In this document: piece after piece, positions 13,534 to 19,765 of the stretch | Numbering within the stretch: the stretch's first letter is position 1 | Layout: every line of letters begins with the position of its first letter | DNA from: a virus | DNA length: 22,640 nt | Reading direction: 5' to 3' (one strand) | Virus record (IMG/VR): IMGVR_UViG_3300025914_000468 | Span: 1-22,640 of that record | The notes under the pieces: generated by a model | What the model was told of the DNA's origin: nothing | Seen by the model: only the letters and a program-made list of their open reading frames with translations | Databases searched by the model: none | Made by a program: the position numbers and the translations under genes

Positions 13534-14073
13534 ATATTGTAATCAAAATTTATCCAAATTGTTGAAATATTTGATTACAGATTGGTTAAAACATGGAATA
13601 ATGCGCCGAACGGCTCACTGGACTGCCTAGATGGCGTAGAGTGAGCCATGGCAATGATCGGGTAAGTGGGAATTATTATCAATAACGTCACACCTGTTAT
13701 CAAAATAAGCGCTGCCATGGAATCAAACGGAAGCGAAATGTAAAGCCGATAAAAATCTGTGCATCTAAGCTATAACGAAATAAAACTCGGCTTATTTTAT
13801 TTCATTATGAAAATCCGCATGCCGACGATAATTAAGTATCCCATTTTGGGACAACTAACTTCCCAACACGTTAAGAAACTGCTATCATAACTACGTCAGT
13901 CTGCTGTGGTGGCGACTGTCAACCAGGTCAGTTCTAAAGCGAGGTTCGGAGTAGGGCTTGCTCTGGACCTCACCAACTGCCCTACACGATTTCGTAACCC
14001 GTGCGGTAATGGTCCCCGCAGAAGCAACCGTGCTGACGGACGAAATACCCGCAAGTGTCTCTGAACCCTCTTG

Positions 14074-14098
14074 GGCAGCCTTCACCGGCTGCCTTTCG
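14074..14098 (+). terminator. Intrinsic terminator ahead of the gene at 14116
   Basis: GGCAGCC (14074-14080) and GGCTGCC (14087-14093) form a seven-pair stem with a six-base loop, followed by TTTCGTT. It lies about 20 bp before the next start codon, so it either ends a transcript from upstream or attenuates the next gene. Confidence 0.6.
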
Positions 14099-14115
14099 TT
14101 GTTTGTGAGGTCTCC

Positions 14116-14439
14116 ATGAATCGCCGTGATCTTGCCAAGAAGCGCCGCCGGGAACAGTACCAGATGCCCGCGCCGTGCCGTAGCTCAACGCGTGAGGAGA
14201 TCGAGACACGCCGGCTCATTGCCCGCGAATGCGGCATCGGCGTTGTGGTGATCAGCGTGCCGACGATGTTGACGCCGCAGGCTGCGAAACGGCTGAGTGA
14301 TGACGGGCTTGCTTATCGGTTGGAATCGGAGCCAACTGTTGCGGACTATGTGATGCCTCATCCGCTGCGGCATGATAAGCCAGTGAGGTTTGAGGATGCT
14401 GTTAAGGCGTACGACCGGGCTCATGGAACATTACCATAG
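14116..14439 (+). CDS. Hypothetical 107-residue protein
   Basis: The ATG at 14116 is chosen over the in-frame one at 14071 because GAGG lies five bases ahead and the longer start would sit inside the terminator hairpin. The N-terminus is very basic (MNRRDLAKKRRREQYQMP). A compact domain follows with a hydrophobic strand (CGIGVVVISVPTMLTPQAAK) and a helical C-terminus. It resembles no family I know. The basic start could bind nucleic acid. Base composition is GC-rich like the structural genes and unlike the surrounding sequence. Confidence 0.6.
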   Translation: MNRRDLAKKRRREQYQMPAPCRSSTREEIETRRLIARECGIGVVVISVPTMLTPQAAKRLSDDGLAYRLESEPTVADYVMPHPLRHDKPVRFEDAVKAYDRAHGTLP

Positions 14440-14551
14440 AACTTGGTAGACACCATGGATCAGGCAACAAGTCGTTTTCTTTGTTTCCGAAGTATGAGTT
14501 GTATTCGTACTCGAACGTGACAAACGAGCCGACATAGGATAAAATGAGCAC

Positions 14552-14587
14552 AGCACGAACGTTTTGTGTTCACAAAACGTTCGTGCT
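14552..14587. repeat. Perfect 36-bp palindromic site (17-bp arms)
   Basis: AGCACGAACGTTTTGTG (14552-14568) and CACAAAACGTTCGTGCT (14571-14587) are perfectly complementary with only two bases between them. It is by far the longest perfect dyad in the window. No T-tract follows on either strand, so it is not a typical terminator. It could be a protein-binding, partition or resolution site, or form a long RNA hairpin. Confidence 0.7.
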
Positions 14588-14596
14588 GATGGGAAG

Positions 14597-14731
14597 TCAA
14601 TGGGCAGAATGCCTATCGAAGAAGTCGATCAATCGCAACACCAGGTTGGTTAAGCCAACAAGATTGGCAAAACCACTCAGAGAGTTGCGAAGCCTACTCG
14701 ATCCAGTAGGTTTGTGTGGGATTTTCTTCAT
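14597..14731 (-). CDS. Possible 44-residue amphipathic peptide
   Basis: The minus-strand ORF begins at an ATG with GGAG six bases ahead. Its first half is basic (MKKIPHKPTGSSRLR). The second half is a hydrophobic or amphipathic helix (GFANLVGLTNLVLRLIDFF), reminiscent of small membrane-active peptides such as type I toxins. It lies opposite the structured stretch 14645-14771, so an antisense pair is conceivable. The inverted repeats in the DNA could also have produced the frame by chance. Confidence 0.35.
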   Translation of the reverse strand: MKKIPHKPTGSSRLRNSLSGFANLVGLTNLVLRLIDFFDRHSAH

Positions 14732-14865
14732 CTGACGCTCCTGTCGTGCCAATGCTCTAACCGTGCATTGGACTGTACGTATGGTTGAGTTGAAACCCTC
14801 CTTTCGATTGAAGCGATGGGTGACGAAGATGCTAGCTGTTGGCGCAGCTAGCATCTTCTTTTTTT
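14645..14865 (+). ncRNA. Candidate structured RNA ending in a terminator
   Basis: Four successive local stems occur on the plus strand: GTTGG/CCAAC (14645-14659), CCTACT/AGTAGG (14693-14710), CCAATGC/GCATTGG (14749-14771) and a 14-bp terminator stem with seven T (14825-14865). No promoter was assigned. Several stems in a row followed by a strong terminator suggest a folded small RNA, which would be antisense to the 44-residue ORF on the other strand. Confidence 0.4.
14825..14865 (+). terminator. Very strong intrinsic terminator
   Basis: GAAGATGCTAGCTG (14825-14838) and CAGCTAGCATCTTC (14845-14858) form a perfect 14-bp stem with a six-base loop, followed by seven T. It ends a plus-strand transcript for which no protein gene is evident. 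Confidence 0.85.
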
Positions 14866-15091
14866 GTCAACCTCGCACTACCTTACTTGAGGAAATTATA
14901 TCACACCTTGCAGGTCGGCGAACAATGAGAACAGCCTCAAGTAATCCCGATTTTAACTAGCGTGAAACAAGGTCTGTGATACCGTAAAAAAGCATTGAAA
15001 TTGCCCCTGTTGGTGCTTTTAATGGCTCGTTTTTGCAAATTCCGCCTCCGTAAGGTTCGCAAAAACGCCGACAACAGCTAGAACGTGAGTA

Positions 15092-15262
15092 TTAAAAATT
15101 CGTTCCATGCTCAAAACAATCTGCACTCCAGTGAACGGTCTGATGGCTTCGCTGGGGATTGGAATGCAGGCACCCTTCATGGCCATGCTGCCAGCGTTGA
15201 AATAGTCTTCGACGAACTGTTAGATGCTCCTCAATGACCTTGAGAAGGTCCCACGCTTCCAC
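15092..15262 (-). pseudogene. Truncated 5' fragment of a prkA-like gene, copy 1
   Basis: A GTG at 15262 with AAAGG seven bases ahead opens a frame that begins MEAWDLLKVIEEH (first residue read from GTG). The DNA of the leader and first 13 codons closely matches the better preserved prkA fragment at 15507-15839, where the peptide begins METWDVLKAVEQH. After that the two diverge and the remaining 43 residues (ending DCFEHGTNF) look like nothing known. A minus-strand terminator lies just upstream. I read it as a second, shorter copy of the start of a kinase gene. It is unlikely to make a functional protein. Confidence 0.5.
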
Positions 15263-15302
15263 TATCAATCCTTTCATGACATCTAAGGATATCATGCTCT
15301 TA

Positions 15303-15340
15303 AAAAATAAAAACCGGCCACCGCACGAGCGGGCCGGTTC
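15303..15340 (-). terminator. Minus-strand terminator upstream of prkA copy 1
   Basis: Read on the minus strand, AACCGGCC and GGCCGGTT (plus 15333-15340 and 15313-15320) form an eight-pair stem with a 12-base loop, followed by TTTTTATTTTTT. It ends a leftward transcript, although no leftward gene is visible to its right. Confidence 0.7.
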
Positions 15341-15506
15341 AAGTTCATTGCAATTGCGATATGGATGAAAAACGGGGAAAACAGGTGAATCGGCCAGCTC
15401 GAAAATATGAATGTGCAGTAGTTACGTATTTACTAGAAAAGTTTACGTAACTCCCCGGCTGGCTTGCGGCACGCTGGCCGCAACGGGGTCGTTTCAAATG
15501 CTAACT

Positions 15507-15839
15507 CTAGCTTAAATATACCACAAAATTTGTCTCTCGTAAAGATCTCAATTCAATTGTGTAACAAAGATTTAAGTAGTCTTCCACGAGGTACTGGATC
15601 GTCTTTTCCATCCCAAAGAGCTCGCCCTCGAAGAACTTGTAAGTCTTCATCTGACCTTCACCGTTGTCCTGAACGCCTCCAGCAAGAATCATGTCGTAGA
15701 CGCGGGCGTGCGCAAGGTCCGTTACTCTGGGGTTGGTACGTATTATCTACAGGTAGTCCTTAAACGTACCTTCCCACTGCAATTTGTCCTCCTCTGCCTG
15801 ATGCTGCTCAACGGCCTTGAGAACGTCCCAAGTTTCCAT
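15507..15839 (-). pseudogene. prkA: Broken 5' part of serine protein kinase gene prkA, copy 2
   Basis: The frame starts METWDVLKAVEQHQAEEDKL, continues QWEGTFKDYL, meets a TAG (15749-15747), then goes on in the same frame with IIRTNPRVTDLAHARVYDMI and MKTYKFFEGELFGMEKTIQ, YLVEDYL. This matches the N-terminus of PrkA (Bacillus form: KWEGTF..YL.IV..NP, AHSRVF.MI, .ELFGL...IE.LVE.Y). The TAG sits where PrkA normally has Glu (GAG). After VEDYL the similarity stops, before the Walker A region, and about 20 unrelated residues end the frame. PrkA normally has about 630 residues, so this is a dead fragment. AAAGG lies eight bases ahead of the ATG, so the host leader was carried along. Confidence 0.7.
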
Positions 15840-15885
15840 AAACTATCCTTTCGGGGCCATCAGTCGCGGGGCATATTTCACCCCG

Positions 15886-15935
15886 AAAAAAAGACACAGC
15901 CTCGGCGGTCACCGGGAAGTGTCCACCGAGGCTGT
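15886..15935 (-). terminator. Minus-strand terminator upstream of prkA copy 2
   Basis: On the minus strand ACAGCCTCGG (15935-15926) pairs with CCGAGGCTGT (15905-15896), two further pairs follow past a mismatch, and seven T come after a three-base step. It points away from the terminase genes and towards the prkA fragment, as if a host gene once ended here. Confidence 0.75.
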
Positions 15936-15991
15936 ATCTTAGATTCTTCAGCGATTTGGTGTTGAGATCTTGATAGTGATTGGATAGCACT

Positions 15992-16630
15992 ATGCCCTAC
16001 GAACCCAACCCCAGCACAACCGACCTCGACGCCCGTGCCGCCGGTAAGTGTGGCTGGATCAAGGACAACGGCGAGCCCTGCAAGAACAAGGCTGGACACG
16101 GGACGGCGCATGTGGGGCAGGGGTGCTGCAAGAAGCACAACGGCGGCGGAGGACGGCCACCGACACATGGCCTCTACTCGCAGATCAAACGGCCGCGTAT
16201 CGTGGAGCTGCTCGCCGCGTGTGATGCGCTCGACGATCCTCTCGACCTCACCGCGGACCTGAAGATGCTGCGCTCTCTCACTGTGGATTGGATCGAGCGC
16301 TACGACGAACTCGTGGAAGCCATCATCGCCTGGCATGAAAGCTATCAGAACCCGGAGCGCACTTACAAGCCGACGAAGGTCCCGGACATTGCCGATGCAA
16401 CCGCGCTGCTGGACCGGATCGGCGCGATGGTGGACCGGATTGAGAAACGCCGTGAGAAAGGCGCATTGTCGATGAGCCGGGTGAAGACGATCCTCGATCA
16501 GTACGCGGAGCAGGTTCTGATGGCAACGCAGGCACACGTCGATGACCCTGACCTACAAACCAAGCTTCTCGACGATATCGAGGAACGCTGGGGTCGCATC
16601 GAACTCGACACTCAGCCGTCCGGACGATGA
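15992..16630 (+). CDS. Terminase small subunit-like protein with Cys/His N-terminus
   Basis: This 212-residue protein starts at the ATG 15992; a TTG at 15980 is in frame but less likely. Residues 20-50 hold Cys20, Cys30, Cys46 and His49 within KCGWIKDNGEPCKN and GHGTAHVGQGCCKKHNGG. This is the Zn-finger-like box found in many phage proteins directly upstream of the large terminase (CGxxxxxGxPCxxxxGxGTxHxGxGxCxxHGG). The rest is helical, with a coiled region (ATALLDRIGAMVDRIEKRRE). It would recognise phage DNA and start packaging together with the large subunit encoded next. Its stop is about 10 bp before the large-subunit start. Confidence 0.75.
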   Translation: MPYEPNPSTTDLDARAAGKCGWIKDNGEPCKNKAGHGTAHVGQGCCKKHNGGGGRPPTHGLYSQIKRPRIVELLAACDALDDPLDLTADLKMLRSLTVDWIERYDELVEAIIAWHESYQNPERTYKPTKVPDIADATALLDRIGAMVDRIEKRREKGALSMSRVKTILDQYAEQVLMATQAHVDDPDLQTKLLDDIEERWGRIELDTQPSGR

Positions 16631-16640
16631 ACAGAACCCG

Positions 16641-18275
16641 ATGCGCCGGGCCCGGCGCGACTTCACCAATGCGGACCTTTCCGAATACCAGTACGATCCC
16701 GTGCGCTACATCCGCGAAAAGCTCGGATGGGAGCCATGGGAGGGCAGCGAAGCGACGCCCGGACAGGTCGAAGTCATCAACGCCTACGTGCTGGCGCTCC
16801 GCCAACAGCATGAGCGAGCCGACTTCAAAAAGGGCCTGATTGCCGAAGCCGACCTGAAGTACTGGCGGCCGGGCGAAGTCATCAAGAACCGCATTCGCAT
16901 TGAAGCAGGCCACACGGTCGGCAAAACCAAGCTCGCCAGCGGCCTGTTCAATCACTTCTTCGACTGCTTTTGTCCCTCAATCATTTACAGCTATGCGCCG
17001 GGCTGGGAGTCCATCAAAGATCTTCTCTGGAAGGAAATCGAGACCGACCGCGAGGGCAAGGGATTGCCCGGCCGCGTGCTGCAGACGTGCGAGATCAAGT
17101 ACAAGCCGAATCACTTCGCCAAGGGGCGCGCGACCAACGATAGCGGCGGTAAGGGTACGGAGCGCGTCCAGGGCCAGCACGGCAAGTACCTGATGTTCGT
17201 GCTTGATGAGGCCGAGGGCGTTGCCGACTTCGTGTACGGCGCGGTCGAGTCGATGACCTCGGGCGGCATCAGCATCGTCTTGATGCTCGCCAACCCGAAA
17301 AGTCGCGGCTCACTCTTTCACAAGCAGGCAGGACGCTCGGACACGGCATCGTTTCGGATCAGCTGCGTTAACCATCCGAATGTGCTCACCGACCGCGAGA
17401 TCGTGCCGGGAGCCGTCCAGCGCGATTATGTACGCAAGATGGTCGAGCTGCTGACCGAGATCGTGCCCGAGCATGACGAGGATCAACAGACATTCACCCT
17501 GCCGTTTCCGGTGACCGTTCACGGCGCGGAGCGGCCGGGCGGGACGATCTTTAAACCCTATCCAGAGTTCTTGTGGCGCGTCCTGGGCATCGCGCCGTCC
17601 AACGTTGCCGACAACACGTTCGTTCCATTCGGCCGGTATGAGGCAGCTTGCAAACGTGCAGCGCCGGCCGAAGACCGGGCGCAAGGACGCATCGGTGTCG
17701 ACGTGGCGGGGTTCGGCAAGGACTACGGGACGATCTACATTCGGCACAACGGCCGCGTGTGGCGCTTCGCTCAGATTTGGCGACAGGACTACGACGACTA
17801 CGCCCGTAGGGTCAAGCAGGCGGCTCTGCATCTGAAGTCGCTGGGTGTGACGAACATCCAGATTCGCATTGACGCCGGCGGCGGCTTCGGCAACGGTGTC
17901 ACATCACACCTCAAGCTCGACAGCGAGTTCCTGGAAGCCTTCCCGGAAGAGAACCGCCGCGTGATCATGGTGCATTTCGGTGTGCCGCCTCACGACAAGA
18001 CGGCCTACGCCGATGTGATCACCGAGCTTTACGCGGAAGCGGCCGAAACCCTGAAGGGCATCCGTGTGGACAATCCACCGGAGGCGCTCGAAGGCGATCT
18101 CACCGAACGCACGTATGACTGGGTGAACAAGTCCGGCGTCTCCGTGAAGAAGCTTGAAGAGAAGAAAGCATTCAAAAAGCGCAAGATGCGCAGTCCGGAC
18201 GACGGCGACGGCTTTGTGTTGTGTGCTGCCCCGGATCACCTCTTCACCAGTCGCAAGGTCGTGACATTCGAATGA
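16641..18275 (+). CDS. terL: Terminase large subunit (packaging ATPase and nuclease)
   Basis: This is a 544-residue protein from the ATG at 16641. The frame is open from 16542, but that would overlap the small subunit by 89 bases. The ATPase half has Walker A GHTVGKTK (about 90-97) and Walker B LMFVLDEAEG (about 184-193) with the catalytic Glu. The RNase-H-like nuclease half shows IGVDVAGFGKDYGTI (Asp about 354), IRIDAGGGFGNGV (Asp about 411) and a final DDGDGF. Length and motif order fit an intact terminase. It cuts concatemeric DNA and pumps it into the prohead through the portal. Its stop codon overlaps the start of a 42-residue membrane ORF by the ATGA arrangement. Confidence 0.95.
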   Translation: MRRARRDFTNADLSEYQYDPVRYIREKLGWEPWEGSEATPGQVEVINAYVLALRQQHERADFKKGLIAEADLKYWRPGEVIKNRIRIEAGHTVGKTKLASGLFNHFFDCFCPSIIYSYAPGWESIKDLLWKEIETDREGKGLPGRVLQTCEIKYKPNHFAKGRATNDSGGKGTERVQGQHGKYLMFVLDEAEGVADFVYGAVESMTSGGISIVLMLANPKSRGSLFHKQAGRSDTASFRISCVNHPNVLTDREIVPGAVQRDYVRKMVELLTEIVPEHDEDQQTFTLPFPVTVHGAERPGGTIFKPYPEFLWRVLGIAPSNVADNTFVPFGRYEAACKRAAPAEDRAQGRIGVDVAGFGKDYGTIYIRHNGRVWRFAQIWRQDYDDYARRVKQAALHLKSLGVTNIQIRIDAGGGFGNGVTSHLKLDSEFLEAFPEENRRVIMVHFGVPPHDKTAYADVITELYAEAAETLKGIRVDNPPEALEGDLTERTYDWVNKSGVSVKKLEEKKAFKKRKMRSPDDGDGFVLCAAPDHLFTSRKVVTFE

Positions 18276-18400
18276 CACCATTCCTCCTATTTTTGTACAT
18301 GGTCGCTGCCGCCGCCGGCATTGTCGTCATTGGTCTCTGCGGGATTGGCCTGTGGCTGCTTTACCTGTACATCGTGGGGACGCTGAGGGCGAAGCCGTAA
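18272..18400 (+). CDS. 42-residue membrane peptide between terminase and portal
   Basis: The ATG overlaps the terL stop (ATGA) and the TAA is directly followed by the portal ATG, so this ORF fills the gap to the base. Nearly the whole peptide is hydrophobic (MTPFLLFLYMVAAAAGIVVI, then GLCGIGLWLLYLYIVG), ending in the polar, basic TLRAKP. It forms one long or two short membrane helices. The exact fit and coupling make translation likely. No family is recognised. Possible roles are a small membrane protein for the head-assembly site or a holin-like peptide; neither is shown. Confidence 0.75.
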   Translation: MTPFLLFLYMVAAAAGIVVIGLCGIGLWLLYLYIVGTLRAKP

Positions 18401-19702
18401 ATGCTAAACACAAAAGCAATCGCTTCACGGCTGCAGGGTGGTCTGGAGGCCGTTCGTAAGGGATTCAGCCTCTCATGGGGCAACGGGACGGTCGGCAGCA
18501 ACGGCGGCAATCCCTGGCGCGTGATGCTCCCCGGTTCCCAGATCGACTACAAAGAGAAGGCTGGCGATCTGTGGCTCAATAGCGCCGTTTCTATCTGTAT
18601 CGGCTGGATTTCGGATAACCTGCCTGAGGCGGAACTGGAGGTCGTCACGACCCAGGACGACGGTACCACGGCGGCCGTTCCCGATCATCCGCTTGTCGAT
18701 CTGATCCAGAACCCGAACTCGTACTACGATGACGATGTCCTCTGGGCGGCGACGATCCTCAGTTACTGCACGGACGGCAACGCCTATTGGTACAAGGCGC
18801 GCGACGGCTACGGCTACATCAAGGAGCTCTGGTATCTGCCGCACTGGCAGGTCGAGCCGCGCCGTCTGCCGAACAGCACCAACTTTCTCGATTACTTTGA
18901 GTATCGCCCGGGCGGGAGGCCGCAAGCGCTCCCTCCGGAGGATGTGATCCACTTCCGCTTCGGTATGGATCCAGACAACCTCATGAAGGGCTTTGCCCGT
19001 CTCAAGCCGGTCCTGCGCGAGATCATGACCGACAACGAATCGGCAACGTACACGGCCGCGTTGCTCCATAACATGGGTGTTCCCGGTGTCATCATCACTC
19101 CGGCCAGTCCCGAGGGCGTGCTCGGCGACGGTGTCCCCGCAAAGCTTAAATCCCTCTGGAGAGAGCGCGTTACGGGCGACTTCCGCGGCGATCCGATCGT
19201 GGCGCCGGCCGCCGTGCGCATCGAGAAGCTCAGCTTTAGCCCGGAAGAGCTCGCCCTCGACAAGATCCGCATCGTGCCGGAAGCGCGCATCCTCGGCGCA
19301 CTGCGGATGCCGGGAATGGTTGTCGGCCTGAGCGTCGGCGATGCGCAGCGCACGTACAGCAACTACAAAGAGGCGCGGGAAGCCGCGAACGAAGACTGCC
19401 TCATCCCGGTCGGCAAGCGTTTCGTCAAAACCATTAACCGACAACTCAAGCCGGATTTTAAGAAGACCGAGAACCAAGTCCTGCGCTGGAATTACCAGAA
19501 TGTCCGGTCGATGCAGCCGGACCGCATGGAAGCGTCGAAGCGGGCTGTCATCGAGTACACCGGCGGGATTGCCACACTCAACGAAGCCCGCAGTGAGACC
19601 GGGAAGCCGCCGGACAAAACCGCCCGGGGCAATCAGTACTGCCCGAAACCGGCCGCGCCGGTTCCTGATAAGTCCGCCGACACTGGCGATTCCACGCCGT
19701 GA
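18401..19702 (+). CDS. HK97-family portal protein
   Basis: In this 433-residue protein the order of segments is that of HK97-type portals: KAGDLWLNSAVSICIGWISD (entry of the clip and wing), DHPLVDLIQNPN, YCTDGNAYWYKARDG, ELWYLPHWQVEPRR, LPPEDVIHFRFGMDP and a C-terminal RSETGKPPDKTARGNQY. Twelve copies form the ring through which DNA enters and leaves the head. GAGGGCG nine bases ahead supports the ATG. The last residues are Pro/Ala/Asp-rich and disordered. The gene is followed within about 15 bp by a terminator before the protease gene. Confidence 0.93.
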   Translation: MLNTKAIASRLQGGLEAVRKGFSLSWGNGTVGSNGGNPWRVMLPGSQIDYKEKAGDLWLNSAVSICIGWISDNLPEAELEVVTTQDDGTTAAVPDHPLVDLIQNPNSYYDDDVLWAATILSYCTDGNAYWYKARDGYGYIKELWYLPHWQVEPRRLPNSTNFLDYFEYRPGGRPQALPPEDVIHFRFGMDPDNLMKGFARLKPVLREIMTDNESATYTAALLHNMGVPGVIITPASPEGVLGDGVPAKLKSLWRERVTGDFRGDPIVAPAAVRIEKLSFSPEELALDKIRIVPEARILGALRMPGMVVGLSVGDAQRTYSNYKEAREAANEDCLIPVGKRFVKTINRQLKPDFKKTENQVLRWNYQNVRSMQPDRMEASKRAVIEYTGGIATLNEARSETGKPPDKTARGNQYCPKPAAPVPDKSADTGDSTP

Positions 19703-19717
19703 CCCTGCTTTTGACCT

Positions 19718-19746
19718 GCCGCCTACGCAAACGTAGCGGCTTTTTT
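19718..19746 (+). terminator. Intrinsic terminator between portal and protease
   Basis: GCCG-CCTACG (19718-19727) pairs with CGTAG-CGGC (19732-19740) with one bulged base and a four-base loop, followed by six T. It lies inside the structural gene cluster, so part of the transcripts would end after the portal gene. Confidence 0.75.
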
Positions 19747-19765
19747 GTTGCCTCCGAGGTGGCCT

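Larger units (their letters stand above)
13130..14115. other. Gene-poor AT-rich stretch with dyads and terminators
   Basis: No convincing protein gene is present. The stretch holds a nested inverted repeat (13275-13347), a strong terminator (13498-13533), an 8-bp dyad GGCTCACT/AGTGAGCC (13612-13619, 13640-13647), a 14-bp AT-rich dyad with one mismatch (13772-13785, 13795-13808) and a terminator (14074-14098). Open frames that cross it lack ribosome-binding sites and recognisable products. It may encode untranslated RNAs. Confidence 0.4.
14866..15500. other. Gene-poor stretch with many inverted repeats
   Basis: No convincing complete gene is present. Dyads include CGTTTTTGC/GCAAAAACG (15028-15036, 15059-15067), a minus-strand terminator (15303-15340), AGTTACGTA/TACGTAACT (15420-15428, 15444-15452) and a bulged hairpin with TTGCGGC/GCCGCAA inside CCCCG/CGGGG (15453-15488). 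A 5' fragment resembling prkA lies at 15222-15275. The density of dyads suggests control elements or remnants of rearrangement. Confidence 0.4.

Noticed and set aside
13891-14085. 64-codon minus-strand ORF with phage-structural-looking composition
   Set aside because: No ribosome-binding site. Its 5' end lies in a plus-strand terminator, and no family resemblance can be pinned down.
14552-14587. Telomere-resolution (protelomerase) site or SOS/LexA box
   Set aside because: The length fits a resolution site, but no protelomerase gene is in the window and the sequence does not match sites I know. The CGAAC and GTTCG halves are too far apart for a Bacillus-type LexA box. Kept only as an unexplained palindrome.
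15361-15451. 30-codon ORF (starts MDEKRGKQVN) among the dyads
   Set aside because: No ribosome-binding site, and it runs through an operator-like inverted repeat; too short and unsupported to call.
16542-16640. 33-codon N-terminal extension of the large terminase
   Set aside because: It would lie wholly inside the small-subunit gene, lacks a ribosome-binding site and adds low-complexity residues not expected in the family.
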